This document shows, piece after piece, positions 22,174-32,699 of a DNA stretch of 64,000 nucleotides; positions within the stretch are counted from its first letter, which is position 1, and every line of letters starts with the position of its first letter. The DNA lies in the NCBI RefSeq assembly GCF_031143425.1, contig NC_090439.1, forward strand, positions 642,569,465 through 642,633,464, written 5' to 3'. Origin of the DNA: Pleurodeles waltl. Its lineage: Eukaryota > Chordata > Amphibia > Caudata > Salamandridae. A program made the position numbers and the translations under genes. The notes under the pieces were generated by a model. It ran no database searches. It saw nothing but the letters and a program-made list of their open reading frames with translations, and was not told the origin of the DNA.

Positions 22174-22639
22174 TCGCAAGGTACAGTTCTTTGGTACTCC
22201 ATTGCTGGAGGAATTGGAGCATGATTGGTCATTGTCATTCCGACCAGTCCTGTTGTGTGTGCAACCTGTCTTTTATTGCACCTGGTGTCTCTTTGAGTGT
22301 CTACCATCAGTATGTCTTGCTGTTCCGCCAGTTCCTCCTGTGGACAAAGAACTACTGATGTTCCTGATGAGGGTTCATTCACTATCATGCCCCATGAGAC
22401 TGAGGCTGATTCGTGTGGCCACTTATGAGCCACCTCTTGTGAACTATTTGACTCTATCAGGCACTTTGGGTGGTCATGTCTTCACGTTTGATCCTGCGCT
22501 TGAGGCTTCTGCACACTTCTGCTCGATGGATCCGTCTGCCAATCATGTCATTGATCTGACACCTGATGATGTGGAGTCATTCCTGACACTCCCATTTGAT
22601 TACTTCAGAGACATTATTCAAGATTACAACTATTCCTAA
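22109..22639 (+). CDS. ORF overlapping the env 3' end, possible transactivator-like protein
   Basis: A 176-codon frame stays open although its neighbours are broken. It starts inside the env tail (methionines at 22109, 22136 and 22139) and overlaps env by about 65 nt. The N-terminal two-thirds is Cys-, Pro- and Leu-rich. The last ~28 residues are acidic with bulky hydrophobics (DDVESFLTLPFDYFRDII), a pattern of acidic activation domains. Spumaviruses encode their DNA-binding transactivator directly after env, with an acidic C-terminal activation domain. This ORF is shorter than that family's usual ~200-300 residues. No sequence match is claimed; it could also be a fortuitous frame. Confidence 0.45.
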   Translation: MVVRSQQSRMMELLPPVRLCHDRKVQFFGTPLLEELEHDWSLSFRPVLLCVQPVFYCTWCLFECLPSVCLAVPPVPPVDKELLMFLMRVHSLSCPMRLRLIRVATYEPPLVNYLTLSGTLGGHVFTFDPALEASAHFCSMDPSANHVIDLTPDDVESFLTLPFDYFRDIIQDYNYS

Positions 22640-22841
22640 CTAATTTGACCATTGGCTTTATTCTAAAGTTGAAAAATGTGATAACAAATTGCCTTCTTCA
22701 ATTAGATTAACTTTGGCCTGATGTGCTTGTCATGGTCAACATTTTATCTCTTTGTATGTTATTAGCTAGTTTTTAATAAGATTTTACCTTGTTTTTAGCC
22801 AGGAGCATTTTTAGCTTGGACTCATACACCTTCTACGCATC

Positions 22842-23294
22842 TTTGAACAAGATTGGCCACAGCACACAGGAAGTATAGTCCAAAAGTATGGCAGGGATAA
22901 GTATCCCTGGTAGTATGATGCTGAGGTACACAGTTGAAAGAAGTCTCAAGTCTTGTATGTAGATGGTGTCTTTATTTAGTAGATACTAGAAATCATAGTG
23001 CCATCAGCGAGATACAGCCAACACGTGTTTCGTCACACCAGTGACTTTATCAAGGCTGGGCCGTCCGGCCAGGATGGTACGTAACGCAGGTAAGTGATGA
23101 GGGAGCCTCGTGATCAGTTGAATAGGCTTTGATACGTCAGTGGTAACTTCTTGAAGTAGATCTATCAATAGTGTGGCTGAGTAAGAAATTGGACAAGTAT
23201 GAAAAGGTAGGTAGACAGGCCCTGATACGCCTGTGGTCGGAACCTGAAAAGGCGTAGGGACGCGTGGCACCGAGTTGTTTGTACGAGTACTGGT
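22842..23294 (-). mobile_element. 453-bp hammerhead-bearing insertion in the provirus
   Basis: Flanked by a perfect 12-bp duplication, CTTCTACGCATC, at 22830-22841 and 23295-23306. It lies between the last proviral ORF and the 3' LTR. There is no ORF of note, no poly-A tail and no terminal inverted repeat. It contains a degenerate hammerhead ribozyme motif on the minus strand. Retroposition by a Penelope-like element, or by a non-autonomous partner, would fit; this is inference. Confidence 0.65.
23016..23058 (-). ncRNA. Degenerate hammerhead ribozyme motif (HHR1)
   Basis: On the minus strand, stem I is CAGCC with GGCTG. The core reads CTTGATAA where the consensus is CTGATGA. Stem II is GTCAC-TGGT-GTGAC, then GAAAC, then a short self-complementary stem III (ACACGTGT). 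Stem I closes around the expected cleavage position. The altered core (extra T, and G to A) suggests loss of activity. Confidence 0.6.
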
Positions 23295-23345
23295 CTTCTA
23301 CGCATCATAAATATGGCGTCATCCTTATTCCAGCAATGGGTAGGG

Positions 23346-24435
23346 TGTAGTGGATCATGTTTAGTTTTAATGGGTCTCAGGAGTTTAGCTTTTGGCTTGC
23401 AGGCCTGTGCCCCTGTCACCTAGTGACTTTTAACCTATTTAGACTGCTATGTCTTAGCCTATTTATTTCATTATTTCTTTTAAGATGGCTGCCTCTGTTT
23501 AGAGTTAAAGCAGTGTTTTGATTTACGTTATCATGCCACTCTGTGGAGGCATCACTATCAGCGTCAAAATTAAGTGATGTATGTAGGTATTCATATAATG
23601 TCCCTTTCCCACTTACTTGTGACAGGAATAATGTATTCTTGGTGGGAAATTGTTTACATAATTGCAGTCACAAGCCTGCCCTCTTATTTATTGTTGGGGA
23701 ACATACCTGTGTCAGGGGTCCTACAAGATATGTATAAATACAACTAACACAGACAAGGTTATTAGAGGGATTCCAACCAAATGCTATCAACTCCCTCTAT
23801 ACTGCACGTCGCCTTGATGCAGACCTAGCCCTCGTGTCCCCTCGTGTCCCCAAGGAGTTTGACTTAGACCTCATTCCAAGGTAACAAGGGTTGGGGGCGC
23901 TTCTCACGGACATGGTACTGGCAAATTAGGTTTATCACACCTAGCTCTCGTGAGGTTAGAGAGTATGTTCTCTATGCTAGGGGTTTTACATGTAATAGTT
24001 ATTGCAATGCAATATAGTGGAGCTTTTTGTATTCACAACTCCCATCTCTACAATCATGCTTCTTTTATTACGCATTATCCTAATCATTTCAGCTCATGCA
24101 TTTTATCGTAGATTGCAGCCGTTTAATAAATATATTGAAAACTCTCCTGCATGTCCTTTACTGCCTGTGTGTGACTGGACTTATTGCTAATGTGAGAAAA
24201 GGGTAACTTCCGTTCCACCACAATTCCTCTGAGATGTCACACTCTAGAGTCCATGCGTAAGGCTGCCAGAAATGACCTTTTACTCTTTGGGTTTTGGTGA
24301 GGTCCTGCTTGTGAGCTGGGAGTATTGGGCCGACAGTTGTGACTTGTTGTAGGAATGGCCAAGTCACCTACAAACAAAGGTGCTGTCACCCCTAAACCAG
24401 CATTCTCGCCTAGGAGCGAGAGTCCAACTACGACA
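23346..24435 (+). repeat. 3' LTR of the foamy-like provirus
   Basis: 1090 bp, starting TGTAGTGGAT and ending ACTACGACA. TATAAATA lies at 23733-23740 and AATAAA at 24125-24130, giving a conventional U3-R-U5 layout. A short purine-rich stretch (AATGGGTAGGG) directly precedes it, a plausible polypurine tract. It keeps the empty sites of the two MITEs found in the 5' LTR. Confidence 0.85.
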
Positions 24436-24588
24436 ACCTATGCCTTATAAATGTAGTGCCACTAGTGGATCTGCAGCACGTATTGTGCCACCCACTTAAT
24501 TAGACTTTTAAAACATGTCTCGGACTTGCCATTGTTGCACTGTGGACAGTTTTAAACTGACAATTCGACCTGGCAAACTGATCCCTTT

Positions 24589-25783
24589 CAAAAAAAGAAA
24601 AGAGGGACTGGGAGAATGATGCTCCAGTGTACAGTCTTCCGAGGTTCACTAAAAAATAGAAATGGTACACTGTTCCAAAGGATAATGAAAAGATGCAGGG
24701 TCAGAATGAGTCAGTGATATCAAGAGAGCCCTCAAACACCCAAACGGATGCCAAGCTTCATCACTGGGCAATCTCCTCGTCAGACCGGTGCTGCAATGTC
24801 TGGCGGACCACCTCTTATTATAGGGATGGTTCAGTACCGAAGGTTTGTTTGCCAAGGTTAAATAGGGTCTGAAACGAATACTGACTATTGAAAAAAAAAA
24901 ATGTGTATAGGAGAGACAGAAATAATTAAAATTAGGTCTGAGCCTTAAACATCACTTTTAATTAATCAGGAAAAGGTCCAGGCCAAGATTAAAAGGTAGA
25001 CAAAGGGAGTGAATACGGGGATAATGTCCCACTACACTCTACACAAAGGAAAAAGGTAGTGTACCTAACCCTAAAGAAATATGGTCGACATGTTTCGCGT
25101 CTTGATGGTCAACAAGTGATCCCATGACTCTTCATCAGGACCGTAACCACTACTTCTCCTATTCAAAAAACAAAAGCAAGTGCTAGATAGTCACTTACTG
25201 AGTGAAAACTATTCGTCAACGTCGGTTGGTCAATCAGTCGCCCTGCATGAGAGTGAGAACATAAAGGTTCATTAGTGAAAAGGTGGTAAAGGACACACAG
25301 TGTGGTACAATTACAAGCAACCAGTTCCCCAGTGTGGCACAAATGGAAAAAGCAAAAAGGGCTTACCACCCCATAGTAGAGAATAGGCATCCTAGGAACG
25401 CGCAAGCCTCAACCAAAGAAGAATTACTAAGTATAAAAACAACATGGTAATGCACAATTGGAGTAAACACTGACACATTCCTAATCATGAAATGAGGGAA
25501 GGAACACAACATATAAGTTAGCAAATGAGGTCATGTGGCCAGTCAAAGTAATCAAAACTGTCACAACAAATGCAGCAAAAAGTCCCATTGCAACCTCTAG
25601 TAAAGGAACTGGTTATTGCAAAAAAACAGTTACAAAAAATACACAGATAATAATAAGGGGTGGTCCGCCAGACATTGCAGCTCCGGTCTTACGAGGAGAT
25701 TGCCCAGTGATGAAGCTTGGCATCCGTTTCGGTGTTTGAGGGCTCACCTGATATCGCTGACTCATTCTGACCCTGCATCTTTT
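24589..25783 (-). mobile_element. Fold-back, hammerhead-bearing (Penelope-like) insertion
   Basis: Inserted in the host Gypsy LTR with a 15-bp duplication, CAAACTGATCCCTTT, at 24574-24588 and 25784-25798 (one mismatch). Terminal arms of about 135 bp (24688-24820 and 25652-25783) are inverted copies. The interior has a hammerhead ribozyme motif but no RT or endonuclease. Inverted terminal repeats, long variable target duplications and hammerheads are all known from Penelope-like elements. I infer a non-autonomous member. Confidence 0.65.
25083..25142 (-). ncRNA. Hammerhead ribozyme motif (HHR2)
   Basis: On the minus strand, stem I is GGTC with GACC, followed by an intact core CTGATGA (25132-25138). 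Stem II is built from GTCATGG with CCAT and GAC (bulge CAA). GAAAC lies at 25092-25096. A minimal stem III, ACATGT, is followed by a GTC cleavage triplet. Two extra bases (GC) sit between stem II and GAAAC. The short stem III is typical of hammerheads in amphibian and Penelope-type repeats, which often act as dimers. Confidence 0.65.
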
Positions 25784-27622
25784 CAAACTAATCCCTTTGC
25801 CATGCCTGCCCCTCCCTTTTTATTGCATTTTAGTCACCCATAAAGATGGCTCTATGACAGCCCGTGGGGCAGGGTGCATTGTATTTAAAAAGTTGGACAT
25901 GTACTTTTAAGTTTTACATGTCCTAGTAATGAACAACTCCTAAATTTGTTTTTTCACTACTATGAGGCCTACCTCTCCCATAGGATATTGGGTTACATTA
26001 GTACCTTTGATAAACAGTACGTTTTGATGGGGAACAGGTAGAAATATCATGTTTGGTCTCTAAAGAATTGTAATATAAAATCCTTGCTAATGGTAAACTT
26101 GGAATTTAAGTCACAATTTTAAAGATGCCAATTTCAGAAAGTTGGCATTTTCTTGGCCTAAACATTTGGTGCCTGAAGCCTGTGTCCTGGGTCACATAAC
26201 TGGAATTAGTATGACAGTTGGCCTTGTTTATTCCTCCCAGACAGTGAGACAAAGGGGGGAGTAGGTTTTGGCAGAATGGGCCATCCTTCCAGAATGTGTG
26301 GCGCAGAGCTGTTCCCTGCCCTAATATTATTTCAAAGAAGCTATCTCAGCACACTCACAAAAAACATTACACTAGCCTTTTGTCACCCGAGCCCCCTTGA
26401 ACCCTGGGCAGAGAGGAATTAAGCCCCAGAACCATCTGTAGGGAAGGAAAACTCCAGATGTTTCTTCCACTACAAAGCTGACACCAGCTATAAAAATAAG
26501 ACCCACTCTTTCATTCACTCCTAGACCTGCAAATGATACTCAGAAGGCCGTCCCTGCACTTCGGATGACTGCCCTGCTTCTTGACCCCTGCTTTGTACTT
26601 CAGAGAACTGCCCTGCTGCTGTAGAACTGCCTTTCTGCTTGAATCCAGGAATGCAAGAGTGACTCCATGGGATAGTTGGCTGGCCTCCTGTTCTGAGCCA
26701 CAGGAACACAAAATACTCCAGCGACATAAAACCTGGACCCTACTTGAAGGTAGTCCTACTGTTCAAGTGGTACCTATCCAATCCTGGACCCTTGGAAGTG
26801 GTGCTGTAAGGTGCCCAAACAGAATAAAACCAATACTTGGGACTTAGAACATTTTCAGCCAAATAGTGCTCTGAGAAGTGAGAGGAGACTAGGACTGACC
26901 TTCTCGTGGATACTAACAAGGGACATCGAAGGATGGCGTGATGTTGTGGTAGCTCTCGCTACATTCTTCTCCTTAGCAGCAAATCCTGTTCAGTGGCTCC
27001 TCACGGAAGGGGTATCCATCCTTGTGGAGCCCTCGTTGGCAACAATCTGCTGCTTCGTCCCGCTGGAGATTTTCGACTTCCAAAAAAGAGACTAAGTCCA
27101 AATGTAGAAATCCTTATCACGACTTTGTCCAGAAGCTCCCCAACGACGACACTTTTTCCTCAGACACCACCAGCTTCTTTGCCCCACTGAACTTTACCAT
27201 CTCAGACATTTTTCTTCAAGAACTCTTCTAAGTACAAAGCTGAGACCAGGTCTATTCACCTTGTGCACCAGCACCACGCTCCAGTATGGTTGGCCATAAC
27301 TCCAGACTTAACCCCGGTCTCATGCGACAATATATTTGCCGTTGGCGCTTTGTTTTCGGTAAAATCTTTAAAAATTCATAACTCTGGTTCTACTGGTTGG
27401 ATTTTTGTCATTTTTGGCATCAAATAATTTTTTAAATTACACTCAATTGGTGCGTGATATATTATGTGTTGTGTTTTCACTTTATTACTGTTTAAGTGCT
27501 GCATAAATACTTTACACATTGCCTCTCAGTCACGCCTGACTGCTTTTGTACCAAGCTACCAGAGGTTTAAGCATAGGTTAATTTAGTTGACACCCCCTCA
27601 ACCAAAAACCCAATTTCTAACA

Positions 27623-28839
27623 TCCCCTTACTCCAACAGCCAGCATTCTGTATGCTTTCTATCGATAGATCTAACTGGGGCAGCACCAACAGAAAGCTGG
27701 CTGTTGGCCTGCCTTACAATTGGGTTAGCCAACCAAGAGTTAGGAGGGCAGGATACTCTGTCATGGCTCTGACTGAGTACCCCGTCTTCCAAACTCAAAA
27801 TCAGACCCTTTGGCCGCTAAGTAAAATAGGGACCTCTGTATACATATGACTGAAATCGTAGTCTGCCACATACCTATAAACTTGGAAAAGGAGTTTGTTT
27901 GCTACATGTCTCAAAAGGAGATGTTGGTGCTTTTGTTTCTTGTGGTACAGTGCAGAAAGAGAGATAGAATAACAAAGTTGAGTTTTGTTTGCACAGAGGC
28001 CATAATCAACAAATAAGGTTTTAGATTTATTTACCTTCTTCCATAGAGGTTGGTTCACTCAGACATTAGGAAGCCATGGGGTCCAACATCACAGTGTGAG
28101 CTTGGTATCTCCGCAGTACAGGAATCATCTTGCACATCTCTTCCTCAAGCTCCCACCCATGACTATTTTGAATGTGAACTTCTTATCTATGTTCCTTTGC
28201 CAGCTAAAGGCCAGGTATTTATCTATGCTTTCATTTCCAGTCCAACTTGCACTGAGAATTGCTTGTTGCACACTGCTAGCATGGGTGTGCACCCTGAATA
28301 CTGACCACTATTTAACGACGGCACACAATATCATGGACAAAATCAAAAAAGATTTTCTCTATCTAACTCTACAGATATGTACCACCACAATATATGTATC
28401 TTCAAGGTATGTAGATGTGGATTTACGAATAGTAAAGCTGTAATTCCTTATATGCACTTCACTTCCTATATTTCGTCCCTTGAGGAATATCTTTTGCCAT
28501 GGTGGTGAGATCATGGACCTTATGCTGCCATCAGGGAGCTCAAGACCAATGTATTGAGGGAGGTGCTTAAACCCAAGGTATCGCTCATGGAAACTCTCCT
28601 TTCCTTTAATGAAGCCCTTACTAATGTCCTGCTCAGGACCTAGGCCAAGCCCTGCAGAGCCGCTCCTGTGCACAGGACAATTGCCCACTGCCACCGTCAA
28701 GCTCCTGTTGATGCAACTTTCCTCATTAAGCACTTCAACCCTGTGGGCATGGTCATGCACACATCGGAGTTCAAATTAAACCCTGACGTGTTTCTTCCTT
28801 GTTAATGCATAGGGGCTCTAAGAGTCTGGACACCTTTGG
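27623..28839. other. Unassigned sequence, possibly the 5' part of DIRS-B
   Basis: No confident homology. Between about 28460 and 28839, plus-strand frames are GC-richer and lead into recognisable DIRS gag, so some of it may be decayed gag. Confidence 0.4.
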
Positions 28840-29019
28840 TGAGAGTATTCACTTTTCCACCAGCCTTGCACTGCGGTCAGTGCACATTGCGTGCCTCTTG
28901 GGCCAATGTAACCTCAAAGTATGGGGATCAATTATGCAAGTGCTGCCCATGTTCTCGGAGGAGGTCTGAGCCACTCTAACCAAGGTTATTGCTGACGGTT
29001 TTGATACAGCAATGTTCAT

Positions 29020-29340
29020 GATACCCTGCAAAGTGGACCTGACAGACTCGCTGGGGAGGGCGATTGCTTGGACAGTGACACTTCGCCACCACTCCTAGCT
29101 GAGGTCATATGGCTTCTCGGGGGATGTCCAGGCATTATGGACATGCCTTTCAAAGGAACTCCCTTGTTTGCCAACAAGGCAGATTTGGCACTCAAGTGGT
29201 TCAAGGACAGTAGGGCCACTGTCCCGTTGTTAAGTCTCACTATGGCCCAGTGCCAACCTTACTCTGCCTTCAACTCCTTTCATGACTATGGTAGGTCTAC
29301 CACTATCTCAATTTCCACCCAGCTACCAAGGTAAGCAAAC
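29020..29340 (+). pseudogene. DIRS-B gag fragment
   Basis: The open frame 29068-29334 and its 5' extension encode a DIRS gag segment: DSLGRAIAWTVTLRHHS in one phase, then EVIWLLGGCPGIMDMPFKG, TPLFANKADLALKWFKDSRAT. These blocks (DSLGRA, MDMPF, FKDSRAT) are the conserved heart of vertebrate DIRS gag, a structural protein of the cytoplasmic particle. A frame change near 29080 and the downstream L2 insertion break it. Confidence 0.75.
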
Positions 29341-29389
29341 TCTGCTGTAGTTTTTTGGCCATTGATGCCTCTCCCACGAGCCTCAGGGG

Positions 29390-31640
29390 ACCCAGAGATC
29401 TGCCCCGCCTGCCATTTGCCACCCACCGCCATCAGACCCCAACACCAACCATCACATAGAAACTGGACAAGAATAACTGACGCCACCCTCTTTATCGCCA
29501 TCCCTACCATCGCACACAATGACAATCCAAACACCACAGCACACACTTTCCACAAATGGATCGCCGACTGCGCCAACACCATCGCACCCCTGAAAAAGAA
29601 CAACAGCACCCACGCAAAGAAAGCCAGCTGGTTCACCCCAGAACTCTGAGAATCTAGGCGCACTTGTCGCCGCCTCGAGAAAATCTGGAGAAACACCAAA
29701 TCCACAGAAGCCCAAGCAACTTCAGAGCCGCCACCATCGCACACCACCAACTCATCAGGAACACAAAAAAGAAAGCTATACAAGAATGAATCTCCTGACA
29801 CACTCACAACAGCAAGGAACTGTTCAGTATTATCAAGGAGTTTGCCCAACCCATCAGAGAAACAACGGACATCCCAACCTCACAGGACCTCTTTCATCAC
29901 AAAATCAAGATCATCTACGACTGTTTCAGAAAGGACAACCCTCGTGCAGAACCCCCTCTATCAAAACCTGACACCAACAAACCAACAATCACCACCTGGA
30001 TCCCCCTCACCACCAAAGATATGCTGAGAACAATGAGGTCCATACACTTCGGGGCCCCCACGGAGCAATGCCCTCACCACATTTTCAACAGAGCCGCAGA
30101 CACCATTGCCCCCAAACTCCGCCTCACCGTCAACCGCTCACTAGCTGCCGCCACCTTCCCCGATGACCGGAGACACGCCAAGATCAACCCCCTTCTCAAG
30201 AAACCCTTGGCAGACCCTACTGACTTCGAAAACTTTAGGCCCATCCCCCTACTCCCATTTCCTGCAAAAGTAATCGAAAAAGCAGTCAACAGCCAACTCG
30301 CCACGTTTATAGAAGACCACAACATCCATGACATCTCCCAATCCGGATTCAGGAAAAACCATAGCACCGAAACAGCCCTCCTGGCAGCAACAGACAACAT
30401 CCACAGCCTGCTGAACAAGGGAGAGAATACGGCACTCATCCTACTAGACCTCTCTGTGGCCTTCGACACAGTCTCCCATCAGACCCTGATAAGAAGACTC
30501 CACGAAGCCGGCATCAGAGACAAGGCCCTCAACTGGATCCAGTCCTTTTTCTCCGGCAGAACTCAATGAGTAAGACTCACTCCCTTCCTTGCAGACCCCA
30601 CACCACCACCTGCTAAGTACCCCAGCGATCCTCCCTCAGCCCCACGTTGTTTAACATCTACATGGCCCGCTAGCCTCCCTCGTCAGAAGCTACGGGATCA
30701 ACATCATCTCCTATGCCGACGACACCCATCTCACCCTCTCCAACGAACACAACAAAGCCAGACACAACTTTCACGAAGGCATGTAAGCAGTCGCCAACTG
30801 GATGAGAAACACTTGCCTTCAACTCAACGTAAACTACACGGAAGTACTCATCATGGGCTCTCAACCCAACGTGTGGAATGACTCCTGGTGGCCACCCACC
30901 CTCGGAAACCTGCCCACCCCCACCAGCCAAGCCCACAACCTCGGAATCATTCTGGACTCCAACCTCAGCATGAACCATCAAATCAACTCAGTCACCTCCA
31001 CCTGCTTCCGCACCCTCTGCCTCCTATACAAGTCATTCAAGTGGATCCCCCTCGAAAATAGAAAGACCAGCATACATGCCCCCATCACCAGCAGACTGGA
31101 CCATGGCAATGCATTCTATGCCAGAATCAACAAGAAACTCACCCGCAAACTACAAAACATCCAGAACGCTGCCGCCAGACTGGTCCTCGATCTACCTCGA
31201 CATTGCCACATCTCGCAACACCTGTGTACACTGCACTGGCTTCACATAGAGAAAAGAATCACCTTCAAGATCCTCACCCACGCACACAAAGCCCTCCACA
31301 ACACCGGACCAGCCTACCTGAACCAGCGACTCAACCTCCACGTACCCCACTGGACCGTACGCTCAGCCCAGCTCTCTCTCACAGAAGTACCCCGCATTAG
31401 GAAAACCAGAACAGGAGGACGCTCCTTTTCCTACCTCGCAGCCACTGCCTGGAATGCCCTCCCTCTCCACATCAAACAAACCACCTCCCTCCTCAGCTTC
31501 ACGAAGGAACTGAAGACATGGCTTTTTAAGAACCACCTCAACGGTAAACACTATACTGTACTTCCCCCCAGCGCCTTGAGACACTAACAGGTGAGTAGTT
31601 CCACAATAGAAGCACTGATTGATTAATTTATTGATTTGCC
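29390..31640 (+). mobile_element. L2-A LINE, 5'-truncated
   Basis: Begins within the end of the L2 endonuclease and runs to an L2-type 3' end: CAGCGCCTTGAGACACTAAC near 31571, then a GATTGATTAATTTATTGATT tail at 31616-31635. It lies inside DIRS-B between gag and RT. A target duplication was not identified; the 5' boundary is approximate. Confidence 0.85.
29420..31587 (+). pseudogene. L2-A reverse transcriptase and C-terminal region
   Basis: L2-clade RT in several frames. After an endonuclease tail (KWIADCANTIAPLKK, near 29560), the frame 30021-30569 has ENFRPIPLLPFPAKVIEK, SGFRKNHSTETALLAATD and ALILLDLSVAFDTVSHQTL. The catalytic box YADDTHLTL lies near 30702-30730. The frame 30802-31587 (261 aa) carries LNVNYTEVLIMG, LDHGNAFYARI, IQNAAARLVLDLPR, LHWLHIEKRITFKILTH and GGRSFSYLAATAWNALP. 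The RT would perform target-primed reverse transcription. Shifts and stops make it inactive. Confidence 0.85.
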
Positions 31641-31799
31641 CCTTTCTCCCGGCAGCCGCAGCCTCCAAACCTCTTTAACATGCCCTCACAGCATCACGTG
31701 CAACTGGTTGGCAGCAGGATCAGGCACAACCTGCCCTGCTGGCAGTCTATAATGTCTGACAAGAAAGTGCTCCAAATTGTTTAGCAGAGTTATGTCCTT

Positions 31800-32470
31800 C
31801 CATTCAAGAAAACCCCACCACCCATGCCACCGTCCTTAGATTGGCTGATGAAGGATCATCTCTCTCTCTTCTGCCAGGAAGTGCAGACTCTTTTGGCCAA
31901 AGATGCCAATAAGAGGGCGCTGACAACAGAAGTAGGTCATGGTTGCTATTCCTGCTACTTTCTGGTGCCAAAGAAGGATGGACACCCCACTATATAGTAG
32001 ATCTGTACCCTCTTAACTTCTTCCTTCAAAAGGAGAAATCCAGAATGATCACCCCTCAAGTCTGCCCTGTACCCTGGAGACTAGATGGTAACTCTGGATT
32101 TGTAGGATGCATATTTCCATATACCCGTCCTGCCAGTCCGTAGACTACCTGTGGTTCACAGTAGGCCACAAACACTTAAGTTTCCTGTGTTTCCCTTTAG
32201 CCTTACCAGTGCCCTTCGGATGTTCACGAAAGAGATGGCAATGGTTCAGCACATCTGCAAAGGTCAGGGGTTCTAGTCTACCCCTGCCTTTATGTCTTGC
32301 TGTTGAAGGGGGTCTTACCCCACGCGGTTGTCGCCCACGTCCAGACTACAGTGAACCTCTTGCATTCACCGGGGTTAACTGTAAACATGCTGAAGTCACA
32401 CCTTGCTCCCTCTCAGACGTTCCCTTTCATCAATTGGACACTACAATTCCGCTCCTATCCTCTGAGTGAT
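31800..32470 (+). pseudogene. DIRS-B reverse transcriptase
   Basis: Heavily damaged. Fragments include FLVPKKDG near 31960, GFVGCIFPYTRPAS (eroded form of the DIRS DLQDAYFHIPIHP box) near 32095, LKFPVFPFSLTSALRMFTKEMAMVQ in shifted frames near 32180-32245, and a later thumb-like stretch. The FTK motif after the palm is characteristic of DIRS RT. Several stops per 100 codons. Confidence 0.65.
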
Positions 32471-32699
32471 GACTCCAGCTTATTTAGGCTATGATTCCGA
32501 TGTTTCAGTATCTATCCTGGATATCTTTAAGACCGACTATGAGGCTGCTAGGGCTCCCAGCCTCCTGCATCTTGCTGGTGAAGCATGCCCGCTGGCATAT
32601 GCAGGCTCTGCAGTGGGACCTAAAGACCCAGTGACCCAGAATCAGGGAAATCTCTCCAACCTGGTCTAGATTCTAAAGGAACTGCAGAAGACTTTTACT

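Larger units (their letters stand above)
17115..24435 (+). mobile_element. Foamy-virus-like endogenous retrovirus
   Basis: Two LTRs beginning TGTAGT and ending ACTACGACA flank an internal region of about 4.5 kb. A 4-bp duplication, ACCT, lies at 17111-17114 and 24436-24439. A lysine-tRNA-type primer site directly follows the 5' LTR. The internal region has unidentified 5' frames, env-like sequence with a membrane anchor, and a downstream ORF overlapping env. Long LTRs, lysine-tRNA priming, the env motif order and an extra 3' ORF together suggest a spumavirus-like element. No pol (no YxDD, no DTG protease) was found, so the provirus is deleted or never carried it. It is defective: frames are shifted and stopped. 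Confidence 0.75.
16952..27622 (+). mobile_element. Gypsy LTR of the Gypsy-B family, split by later insertions
   Basis: The left piece 16952-17114 starts TGTTAGACTT and matches the first ~250 bp of the LTR at 61387. The right pieces 24440-24588 and 25799-27622 match the rest and end in TTTCTAACA. Removing the provirus (17115-24435), the fold-back element (24589-25783) and the duplicated target bases leaves about 2.1 kb, close to the 2245 bp of the intact LTR. No pol is adjacent on either side, so a solo LTR is likely. The 5-bp flanks (TGCCA, TCCCC) do not match well. Confidence 0.75.

Noticed and set aside
22109..22433. Minus-strand frame 21954-22433 (159 codons)
   Set aside because: It is a shadow of env and the downstream ORF on the other strand; no motif was recognised.
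16947..27627. 5-bp target duplication around the split Gypsy LTR
   Set aside because: Flanks TGCCA and TCCCC agree at only three of five bases; not enough to claim.
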